Shown: piece after piece, positions 12,588-16,952 of the stretch
Layout: each line of letters begins with the position of its first letter
Numbering within the stretch: the first letter of the stretch is position 1
Virus record (IMG/VR): IMGVR_UViG_3300046011_004881
Location: 1 to 30,215 of that record
DNA: 30,215 nucleotides
Reading direction: 5' to 3' (one strand)
Source: a virus
The notes under the pieces: generated by a model
The model's input: only the letters and a program-made list of their open reading frames with translations
Told to the model about the DNA's origin: nothing
The model's database searches: none
Translations under genes and position numbers: made by a program

Positions 12588-12660
12588 CGCTTTCGGAGAA
12601 TTACGATATCTCGACCTTGAACTTAACAGGTTCCTGCTCTGCCTCTGAGCTACGAAAGCG
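12588..12660 (-). tRNA. tRNA-Asn(GTT), non-canonical T-loop
   Basis: Acceptor GCTTTCG/CGAAAGC perfect, discriminator G, D-arm normal, loop CTGTTAA gives GTT. T-arm GAGAT-ATCGTAA-TTCTC: positions 54/58 are A/T and 53/61 a T-T mismatch. Ends are accurate to about 1 nt. Confidence 0.85.
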
Positions 12661-12665
12661 TATTG

Positions 12666-12738
12666 TGCTTATGGGAAGACTCGAACTTCCAACTTCACGC
12701 GTATCAGGCGTGTGCTCTGACCATTGAACTACATAAGC
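12666..12738 (-). tRNA. tRNA-Ile(GAT)
   Basis: 73 nt. Acceptor GCTTATG/CATAAGC, anticodon stem CACGC/GCGTG, loop CTGATAC, T-arm GGAAG-TTCGAGT-CTTCC, discriminator A. All stems perfect. Confidence 0.94.
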
Positions 12739-12746
12739 ATATAGTG

Positions 12747-12832
12747 CGGAGAGCATTGCATCGAAGCAAATACCTTTTTAGGGTACCACACGCTTAGCAG
12801 GCGGTGACAGCAACCTCACTGTTTTACTCTCC
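12747..12832 (-). tRNA. tRNA-Ser(GCT), degenerate T-arm
   Basis: 86 nt class II. Acceptor GGAGAGT/GCTCTCC, discriminator G, D stem ACAG/CTGT, loop CTGCTAA, anticodon stem with a bulged T, variable stem TACC/GGTA. The T-stem carries a bulge (ATtTGC/GCAAT) and the loop is TTCGAT, 6 nt. It may be functional or decaying. Confidence 0.72.
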
Positions 12833-12837
12833 AGATT

Positions 12838-12906
12838 TGATAAAAGCAAAACCAGTCTAACCGAGACATAATCTTCTATCTGCCTGTTACGTACCAGGTC
12901 TTATCA
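12838..12906 (-). ncRNA. tRNA-sized structured spacer C (69 nt)
   Basis: Closing stem TGATAAG/TTTATCA (7 bp, one G-T), D-like hairpin CCTG-GTACGTAA-CAGG and anticodon-like stem AGATA/TGTCT with an 8-nt loop, but no T-arm. The best candidate for a decayed or divergent tRNA among the spacers. Confidence 0.45.
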
Positions 12907-12914
12907 TGGGGCCG

Positions 12915-12986
12915 GGGTCTATCACGGTATCGAACCGAGTTCTTAAGTGCCACAAACTTACGCTTCACCTTAAAGCTTATAGACCC
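12915..12986 (-). tRNA. tRNA-His(GTG)
   Basis: 72 nt including G-1. Acceptor GGTCTAT/ATAGACC with G-1 opposite C73, the His identity pair. D stem GCTT/AAGC, anticodon stem TAAGT/ACTTA, loop TTGTGGC, T-loop TTCGATA. Confidence 0.93.
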
Positions 12987-12994
12987 ATGTAAAA

Positions 12995-13074
12995 AAATCT
13001 CCTATGTGCTACCCCTACCGGTCCCAGGTTCGGCGGTTAAAAGTCAGGTACGTCTTTTAGTCACCCAGAGATTT
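12995..13074 (-). ncRNA. tRNA-sized structured spacer D (80 nt)
   Basis: A perfect 7-bp closing stem AAATCTC/GAGATTT; an inner stem AAAAG/CTTTT. No T-loop or anticodon arm. Lies between tRNA-His and tRNA-Ser(TGA). Confidence 0.42.
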
Positions 13075-13076
13075 AG

Positions 13077-13160
13077 CGGAGAGTGACGGACTCGAACCCC
13101 CACGCCGTGTTACCGACTTCACTGTTTTCAAGACAGCTAACTACTCCTTTAGGACTCTCC
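13077..13160 (-). tRNA. tRNA-Ser(TGA)
   Basis: 84 nt class II. Acceptor GGAGAGT/ACTCTCC, discriminator G, anticodon stem GCTGT/ACAGT, loop CTTGAAA, long variable arm, T-loop TTCGAGT with an imperfect T-stem. Confidence 0.9.
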
Positions 13161-13204
13161 AATTTATTGATGCTACAGAAGGGGTCGAATTAATATAGAT
13201 ATGG

Positions 13205-13276
13205 TTGTCCCGGAAGGAATCGAACCTTCATCTCCAGAGCCAAAATCTGGCATAATAACCGTTCTACTACGGGACA
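13205..13276 (-). tRNA. tRNA-Gln(TTG)
   Basis: 72 nt. Acceptor TGTCCCG/CGGGACA, anticodon stem CCAGA/TCTGG, loop TTTTGGC, T-arm GAAGG-TTCGATT-CCTTC, discriminator A. The stop codon of the upstream GIY-YIG gene lies inside its first 10 nt. Confidence 0.93.
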
Positions 13277-13929
13277 ATTTTACAATTATTGAAATGCCAC
13301 CTTTTCATAGTATTCATCGATCCTTCTTTATTACAAAAAGGACACTTTATTTTTTCTCTTTTTAAACCTTTATTGTGAGATATATAATCAGCTTTTCTTG
13401 TCTTAATAAGTATAGCATTTCTTATCTTCTCTTTTGTTTCTGCAGAAAGACCGTCTTTAATATTCTTTCTAGATCTTGAGGCCTTTTTTGCTATTTCCCT
13501 ATGTGCTTCTTGATCTTTTTTAGAAAAATGATTTTTAGACATTTTTAATTTAACTTGTTCGCTGAGCTTTTTTCCTTTGCGCTTTTCTTGTATTTTTTTT
13601 CTTGATTCTTTACTATGTTTCTTATTAATAAAAGTTAGACCATTTTTTTCTCTACTACCATATCCTCCGCCTACCATAATATTATAAACATCATTATTTT
13701 GTATAAATTCTTTAGTGACAATTTCTTCTTCTCTCTTTAACATTTCTTCTTCACTTTGTAATTCTTCTAAAATTTCTTTAGTAAAATTTTCTTTACCATA
13801 TTCTCTTATTGCCTTTCTTATAAGAGTACCAGAGCCTAAATACGTATCATTTATATTTTTAGTTTTGTGCACTCCAATATAAAAAGTTCCAGTTATAATA
13901 TTAGTGATGCGATATATTATAAAGTGCAT
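13267..13929 (-). CDS. Seg-like GIY-YIG homing endonuclease with C-terminal zinc finger
   Basis: 220 residues. N-terminal GIY-YIG domain: FIIYRITNIITGTFYIGVHK, YLGSG, AIREYGKENFTKEILEEL. The middle is lysine-rich with KKHSKESRKKI and SAETKEKIRNAI repeats, the NUMOD-like DNA-binding modules. A zinc finger ends it: CPFCNKEGSMNTMKRWHFNNC (C2HC-type). The TAG (13267-13269) lies within tRNA-Gln. A likely 5' half of a second tRNA-Gln lies just upstream (13951-13975), as if the cassette had entered a tRNA-Gln gene. Confidence 0.88.
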   Translation of the reverse strand: MHFIIYRITNIITGTFYIGVHKTKNINDTYLGSGTLIRKAIREYGKENFTKEILEELQSEEEMLKREEEIVTKEFIQNNDVYNIMVGGGYGSREKNGLTFINKKHSKESRKKIQEKRKGKKLSEQVKLKMSKNHFSKKDQEAHREIAKKASRSRKNIKDGLSAETKEKIRNAILIKTRKADYISHNKGLKREKIKCPFCNKEGSMNTMKRWHFNNCKIVP

Positions 13930-13946
13930 ATAAGTCTATTTTTTAT

Positions 13947-13955
13947 ATAAATATG
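13947..13955 (-). promoter_or_regulatory. CATATTTAT box (candidate late promoter)
   Basis: Minus-strand CATATTTAT, 17 nt before the ATG of the GIY-YIG gene, placed at the point where the tRNA-Gln-like fragment ends. Confidence 0.5.
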
Positions 13956-13975
13956 TTACCATTACACTATGTAGC
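13951..13975 (-). pseudogene. Orphan tRNA 5' half (Gln-like)
   Basis: Minus strand TGCTACATAGTGTAATGGTA then ACATA: a 7-nt acceptor strand, TA, and a D-arm GTGT-AATGGTA-ACAT, the common bacterial tRNA-Gln pattern. The sequence then switches to the homing-endonuclease leader. No anticodon arm follows. Confidence 0.45.
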
Positions 13976-13982
13976 AGTTTAA

Positions 13983-14053
13983 AACTACGCTAAACCAATC
14001 CTTCGTTAGTGGGAACGGCGGGATTTGAACCCTCATATTAGCCCATCGTAGTT
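13983..14053 (-). ncRNA. tRNA-sized structured spacer E with internal T-arm-like hairpin (71 nt)
   Basis: A perfect 7-bp closing stem AACTACG/CGTAGTT. Inside is a T-arm-like hairpin GAGGG-TTCAAAT-CCCGC, not at the tRNA position but in the 5' half, and a second hairpin CTAAC/GTTTAG. The order (T-arm before a GGATTGGTTTAG D-like loop) recalls circular permutation, but no matching acceptor strand is found. Confidence 0.45.
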
Positions 14054-14064
14054 AAAAGTTAAGT

Positions 14065-14136
14065 GGCAGGTAGTCAGAATCGAACTGACATCTCGAGTTT
14101 GGAAAACTAGAGCACTAACCGTTGTGCTATACCCGC
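14065..14136 (-). tRNA. tRNA-Gly(TCC)
   Basis: 72 nt. Acceptor GCGGGTA/TACCTGC, loop TTTCCAA, anticodon stem CTAGT/ACTCG with one mismatch, T-arm GTCAG-TTCGATT-CTGAC. The discriminator reads C. Confidence 0.88.
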
Positions 14137-14144
14137 AATTGTTG

Positions 14145-14216
14145 TAGAAGATGGGAATTTTGAAATCCCGACCCTCGCCATGTAAGGGCGATGCTCTGCC
14201 TCTGAGCTAATCTTCT
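14145..14216 (-). tRNA. tRNA-Val(TAC)
   Basis: 72 nt. Acceptor AGAAGAT/ATCTTCT, anticodon stem TCGCC/GGCGA, loop CTTACAT, T-arm GGGAT-TTCAAAA-TTCCC (T-T at 53/61), discriminator A. Confidence 0.92.
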
Positions 14217-14289
14217 AATTGTCAGCTGTTTAAGGTACAGCTGCGACTCAAACCTGAAAGTTAGTTTATATGGAAACCTACTTACAATT
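14217..14289 (-). ncRNA. tRNA-sized structured spacer F (73 nt)
   Basis: Closing stem AATTGT/ACAATT (6 bp). The 3' hairpin CAGCTGT-ACCTTAA-ACAGCTG has a 7-nt loop in the T-arm position; TAGGTTT/AAACTA forms another stem with one bulge. Exactly tRNA length, but no standard anticodon arm. Confidence 0.45.
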
Positions 14290-14297
14290 TACCGGCG

Positions 14298-14370
14298 TGG
14301 AGAAGGTGGAACTCGAATCCACAACCTCATGCTTGCAAAGCACGTGCTCATCCACTAGAGCTTCATCCCC
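14298..14370 (-). tRNA. tRNA-Ala(TGC)
   Basis: 73 nt. Acceptor GGGGATG/CTTCTCC with G3-T70, the Ala identity pair; anticodon stem CGTGC/GCATG, loop TTTGCAA, T-arm GTGGA-TTCGAGT-TCCAC, discriminator A. Confidence 0.93.
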
Positions 14371-14377
14371 ATTTCAG

Positions 14378-14449
14378 TCGAAAAGCCCGGACTCGAACCG
14401 AGATCCCATGGTCCCAAACCACAGATACTAACCATTGTACTACTTCTCG
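14378..14449 (-). tRNA. tRNA-Pro(TGG)
   Basis: 72 nt. Acceptor CGAGAAG/CTTTTCG, loop TTTGGGA, anticodon stem TGTGG/CCATG with two wobbles, T-arm CTCGG-TTCGAGT-CCGGG, discriminator A. Confidence 0.9.
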
Positions 14450-14458
14450 ATAATTAAG

Positions 14459-14528
14459 AGGTCAAGGTGAGAATTGAACTCACGCCATAGATTTTGCAGA
14501 TCTATCGGCCGCCACGACCAACTCGACC
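14459..14528 (-). tRNA. tRNA-Cys(GCA)
   Basis: 70 nt. Acceptor GGTCGAG/CTTGACC, anticodon stem TAGAT/ATCTA, loop CTGCAAA, T-arm GTGAG-TTCAATT-CTCAC, discriminator T as expected for Cys. Confidence 0.93.
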
Positions 14529-14535
14529 TTATTCG

Positions 14536-14610
14536 TACTCTCGGAGAGACTCGAACTCCCAACCCCTTCATCCGTAGTGAAGTGTTCTAATTCCATTGAA
14601 CTACGAGAGC
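14536..14610 (-). tRNA. tRNA-Arg(ACG)
   Basis: 75 nt. Acceptor GCTCTCG/CGAGAGT, anticodon stem CTTCA/TGAAG, loop CTACGGA, T-loop TTCGAGT, discriminator A. A34 needs deamination to inosine by a TadA-type enzyme, presumably the host's. Confidence 0.92.
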
Positions 14611-14616
14611 AAGGTG

Positions 14617-14687
14617 CACGGGTAGTAGGATTCGAACCCACAATAGCGCTTTTGGAGAGCGACGTGATACCATTTCACTATACCCGC
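14617..14687 (-). tRNA. tRNA-Trp(CCA)
   Basis: 71 nt. Acceptor GCGGGTA/TACCCGT, discriminator G (Trp-typical), loop CTCCAAA, T-arm GTGGG-TTCGAAT-CCTAC. Confidence 0.92.
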
Positions 14688-14711
14688 ATATAATACCAAT
14701 ATGTCAATGAT

Positions 14712-15023
14712 CTATTTTGGCCTAATTTTATTATGCCATTTAATGTTAATCCAGTAAGTCCAACGACCATGGGAATTTGTAACATTTTCAAAAATCAGTG
14801 TTTTTTTCATCCACTGTTTTTTATTTTTAGAAACTAATTTCCAATTAGGATATTTTTCTTTAGCTTTGCCGTTGTAGTCACTTTTGTAATAACATTTCCA
14901 ACTATCATTCTCTGAATGTGGACCATGCCATTTGCAATATGAGCAACGAGCGTGTCTTTCTTTGTGTACCTTGTTATAAACACTTCTGTTTACAGTAGTG
15001 GTATACTCTTGAATAGATTTCAT
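14712..15023 (-). CDS. Small Cys/Trp-rich protein in the tRNA array
   Basis: 103 residues. CSYC (about 27-30) with nearby His and KC at about 43-44 suggest a zinc site: RHARCSYCKWHGPHSEND. The second half has the pattern KYPNWKLVSKNKKQWMKK, which I recall from small unassigned proteins of several large phages; function unknown. Basic, so RNA or DNA binding is plausible. A 7-bp hairpin lies directly before the ATG. Confidence 0.72.
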   Translation of the reverse strand: MKSIQEYTTTVNRSVYNKVHKERHARCSYCKWHGPHSENDSWKCYYKSDYNGKAKEKYPNWKLVSKNKKQWMKKTLIFENVTNSHGRWTYWINIKWHNKIRPK

Positions 15024-15046
15024 TTGTAAGGGTTTTAGTCTTACAA
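15024..15046 (-). promoter_or_regulatory. Hairpin abutting the start codon of the 14712-15023 gene
   Basis: TTGTAAG (15024-15030) pairs with CTTACAA (15040-15046), loop 9 nt, ending at the base before the ATG. It may control initiation or mark an RNA-processing site. Confidence 0.45.
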
Positions 15047-15096
15047 GGCATCAAATATTTTTTTCATTTTAATTTAGTTTTATTTTATCTATTATG

Positions 15097-15170
15097 TACC
15101 CCCGGTGGGACTCGAACCCGACAACCCCATGGTTAAAAGCCACGTACTCTACCAATTGAGCTACGAGGGT
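15097..15170 (-). tRNA. tRNA-Lys(TTT)
   Basis: 74 nt. Acceptor ACCCTCG/CGGGGGT, anticodon stem CGTGG/CCATG, loop CTTTTAA, T-loop TTCGAGT, discriminator A. Confidence 0.93.
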
Positions 15171-15182
15171 ATCTACTTTTAG

Positions 15183-15256
15183 TACCCCCACCGAGACTCG
15201 AACTCGGAACCCACTGATTAAGAGTCAGCTACTCTAGCCAATTGAGCTATGGAGGT
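15183..15256 (-). tRNA. tRNA-Lys(CTT)
   Basis: 74 nt. Acceptor ACCTCCA/TGGGGGT, anticodon stem GCTGA/TCAGT, loop CTCTTAA, T-arm CCGAG-TTCGAGT-CTCGG, discriminator A. Confidence 0.92.
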
Positions 15257-15301
15257 AATTAATATGTTTTCGTTTTCGTTTCATTGTTTTTATAATTTGT
15301 G

Positions 15302-15374
15302 TGGTACCCCTCGGTTCCGACCCGAGTCCTGAAGATTTTCAGTCTTCCGCTTCTACCAAGTTAGCTTGAGCACC
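15302..15374 (-). tRNA. tRNA-Phe(GAA), non-canonical T-loop
   Basis: 73 nt. Acceptor GGTGCTC/GGGTACC, anticodon stem GAAGA/TCTTC, loop CTGAAAA, T-arm CTCGG-GTCGGAA-CCGAG with G54 and G58 in place of T54 and A58. Discriminator A. Its 5' end directly follows a terminator. Confidence 0.88.
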
Positions 15375-15375
15375 A

Positions 15376-15411
15376 ATAAAAAAAGCCCTGATTTTTTGAA
15401 CCAGGGCTTTT
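15376..15411 (-). terminator. Rho-independent terminator before tRNA-Phe
   Basis: A perfect 10-bp stem AAAAGCCCTG (15381-15390) / CAGGGCTTTT (15402-15411), loop 11 nt, followed on the minus strand by a T tract that ends 2 nt before tRNA-Phe. It would end the giant-RNA transcript, with the tRNAs fed by read-through. Confidence 0.85.
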
Positions 15412-15433
15412 GTAATTTCTTTTTATTTAGAGT

Positions 15434-15577
15434 TTATCCTAAATTAGTATCACATAGCCCTGGTATTTTCGGTTTGCCTTGCACGTCCGCATTAATCGAA
15501 CTAAAGCAATACCCCACCAGCAACGTACTTCTACGTTCGTTTTGCCAAGTTGCTGTATGTGTTAATATTCGTGCCAT
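15434..15577 (-). CDS. 47-residue hypothetical protein
   Basis: ATG at 15577, TAA at 15434-15436: MARILTHTATWQNERRSTLL... It lies between the giant RNA and its terminator, with a CATATTTAT box 16 nt before the ATG, the same arrangement as the homing endonucleases. No domain seen. It could also be chance coding within an RNA. Confidence 0.45.
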   Translation of the reverse strand: MARILTHTATWQNERRSTLLVGYCFSSINADVQGKPKIPGLCDTNLG

Positions 15578-15593
15578 GATTAATTTTACGTTT

Positions 15594-15602
15594 ATAAATA
15601 TG
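15594..15602 (-). promoter_or_regulatory. CATATTTAT box (candidate late promoter)
   Basis: Minus-strand CATATTTAT upstream of the 47-codon ORF. Confidence 0.42.
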
Positions 15603-15613
15603 CGTAATTATGC

Positions 15614-15653
15614 TACATTCGTGGGAATCGAACCCACACTAACCTTTAATGTA
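15614..15653 (-). ncRNA. tRNA-like minihelix (acceptor plus T-arm only)
   Basis: TACATT pairs with AATGTA, enclosing a perfect T-arm GTGGG-TTCGATT-CCCAC; D-arm and anticodon arm are absent (40 nt in all). It is at the 3' end of the giant RNA region. Acceptor/T-arm minihelices can be RNase P substrates, so it may be a processing signal; otherwise a tRNA remnant. Confidence 0.55.
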
Positions 15654-16539
15654 AAAATAAAAGCCTGAGACTATAGCTTTGTGTGTCGAATCTTTGCGAG
15701 GATTATGTTTGTTTCCCCCTTTGTCCAGTTTCTTTTGAAAACTATTCCGACAATGCCGATTAGTTAGACTAATCACCCCTTGAGCTACTTTTATTTGGAC
15801 TACTCTCTTCTTACTCTAATCGTTCAACACTGCCGCGCTGACTAATCCTTGCGAGATTACGACCTTTTCGGAAAACTACTAATTGGCTTGCGACCTCTTA
15901 GTGCAACGAACAACTCGTTACTGTGTAGGCATCTTTCGTCCGTAGCTGGTGAGCGCTTTGGCTTTGTTTAATTTGATTTGCGTCAAAAAGCAAAGTTTAG
16001 CTTGTGGATTGTAAAGGTAGTGGCTCACCGCTGAACCGGCCCCGATTTTGTCAGGGTAGATATTCAACTACCTTATGAAGTATCCCTACCTCGATGTTGT
16101 TAGTAATCTTCGATACCGCGCTTTGGTAAGCAACTGTATAGGATAACAACAGCACCACCTGTTTTTTATCATGCCTTTCGGCTTTAAGACTACGTTCCAA
16201 CAATGAGCAACGCAATGATTTGATCGGATAACCAAACTTTTTGCATGTACCCGTACGGATTATTCTTATTGTTTTTCCAAGCTCAACTCAATGACCCACA
16301 GTCACCGAGTCTATCAACCACTTTCTCTACAGTGTTACCCTCGATAATCAAGGTTGATAGATATTCCGTGTGCATACTCGACCTCTTTTACAAGGCGCAA
16401 GATCATTTTAGCAATTGATCTCACTTTATACCGGTTTCCCGGTTTATTTAACGACTATATGCAGCCGAATGTTATTTATAACTTAGCCGAAGCCTCGTTA
16501 ATGGATAACAGTATGTTCAAAGATCTGTTTGTTAATGTT
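15654..16539 (-). ncRNA. Giant structured non-coding RNA candidate (about 890 nt)
   Basis: About 890 nt with no plausible gene on either strand but dense pairing. Examples in minus-strand reading: CCGG-GAAA-CCGG (16431-16442) and GCC-GAAA-GGC (16173-16182), both GNRA hairpins; a 10-bp long-range stem TCTATCAACC/GGTTGATAGA (16352-16361 with 16310-16319); a 7-bp stem GGTGAGC/GCTCACC across 70 nt (16023-16029 with 15948-15954); AGATCA/TGATCT; AACGA/TCGTT; GATTAG/CTAATC. Two tandem phage promoters lie upstream and a tRNA array downstream. Size, ornateness and tRNA proximity recall the GOLLD and ROOL RNA classes; I cannot confirm membership. Confidence 0.6.
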
Positions 16540-16545
16540 ATATAG

Positions 16546-16590
16546 TAAATATACGATAGCTAAATGAAATAAAAAAATTTAATTTTTTGG
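16546..16590 (-). promoter_or_regulatory. Phage promoter (proximal) of the giant RNA and tRNA array
   Basis: Minus strand: TTAAATTTTTTTATTTC, ATTTAGCTATCG, then TATATTTA (16553-16546). Transcription would start near 16539. Confidence 0.62.
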
Positions 16591-16636
16591 TGCTAAAGTT
16601 TATTTTAAAATAACATTTTTTGATTGTGATATAAGT

Positions 16637-16682
16637 TAAAATTACGACAACTATTTGATATAAAAAAATTTATTTTTTAAGT
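16637..16682 (-). promoter_or_regulatory. Phage promoter (distal) of the giant RNA and tRNA array
   Basis: Minus strand: AATAAATTTTTTTATATC, AAATAGTTGTCG, then TAATTTTA (16644-16637). Nearly identical over 35 nt to the 8913 promoter. In tandem with 16546. Confidence 0.62.
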
Positions 16683-16696
16683 GATATCGTTAATTT

Positions 16697-16754
16697 CCAA
16701 TTAGTTGTGTGCAACTGATTGATTACCAATGTGCGCAACTGATTGGTTATCAAT
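16697..16754 (-). repeat. AACTGATTGG hairpin, copy 3 (double)
   Basis: CCAATTAGTTGTGTGC (16697-16712) pairs over 16 positions with GTGCGCAACTGATTGG (16731-16746), four of them wobble pairs. The loop holds a further direct copy (GCAACTGATTGATTACCAAT). It separates the thyA unit from the tandem promoters. No T tract follows, so termination is less certain. Confidence 0.5.
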
Positions 16755-16771
16755 AAAGAATTTTCTGGCCA

Positions 16772-16924
16772 CTAAAATCTTTTAGCCATTTTAACGATAT
16801 CGTTACGTTCTTGAGTGGTCAATAGCAAATAGTTATTTAATAGATTTAAGATCGAAGTTCTAAATTCTTCGTAATCGTAGCCTCTACCGCTTAAATTTTT
16901 TGTCGATTGTTTTTGTTTTGCCAT
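16772..16924 (-). CDS. 50-residue basic hypothetical protein
   Basis: ATG 16924, TAG 16772-16774, no internal stop. MAKQKQSTKNLSGRGYDYEE head, helical remainder (LNLLNNYLLLTTQERNDIVK). Lies 28 nt after thyA in the same direction, with the A-rich AGTTATG start context common here. Function unknown. Confidence 0.6.
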   Translation of the reverse strand: MAKQKQSTKNLSGRGYDYEEFRTSILNLLNNYLLLTTQERNDIVKMAKRF

Positions 16925-16952
16925 AACTGTTGTTTTTATTTTATGATTTATA

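Noticed and set aside
9758-12620. Several frames of 63-73 codons across tRNAs (9758-9976 and 12345-12566 minus; 9604-9816, 9653-9844 and 12426-12620 plus)
   Set aside because: They run through tRNA sequences and show no protein-like composition.
13983-14053. Circularly permuted tRNA
   Set aside because: T-arm precedes a D-like loop, but no 5' acceptor strand complementary to CGTTCCC is present, so a permuted tRNA cannot be closed.
15366-15668. Plus-strand 100-codon frame over terminator, small ORF and minihelix
   Set aside because: It starts inside tRNA-Phe and crosses a perfect terminator stem; it is against the direction of every other gene.
15600-15720. Possible tmRNA: a GATTCGACACAC stretch upstream of a T-arm with TTCGATT
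   Set aside because: No matching 5' acceptor strand, tag ORF or pseudoknot chain could be found. The T-arm pairs locally as a minihelix.
16354-16545. Plus-strand 63-codon frame in the giant RNA region
   Set aside because: It lies over strong RNA stems and faces the two tandem promoters; no support.
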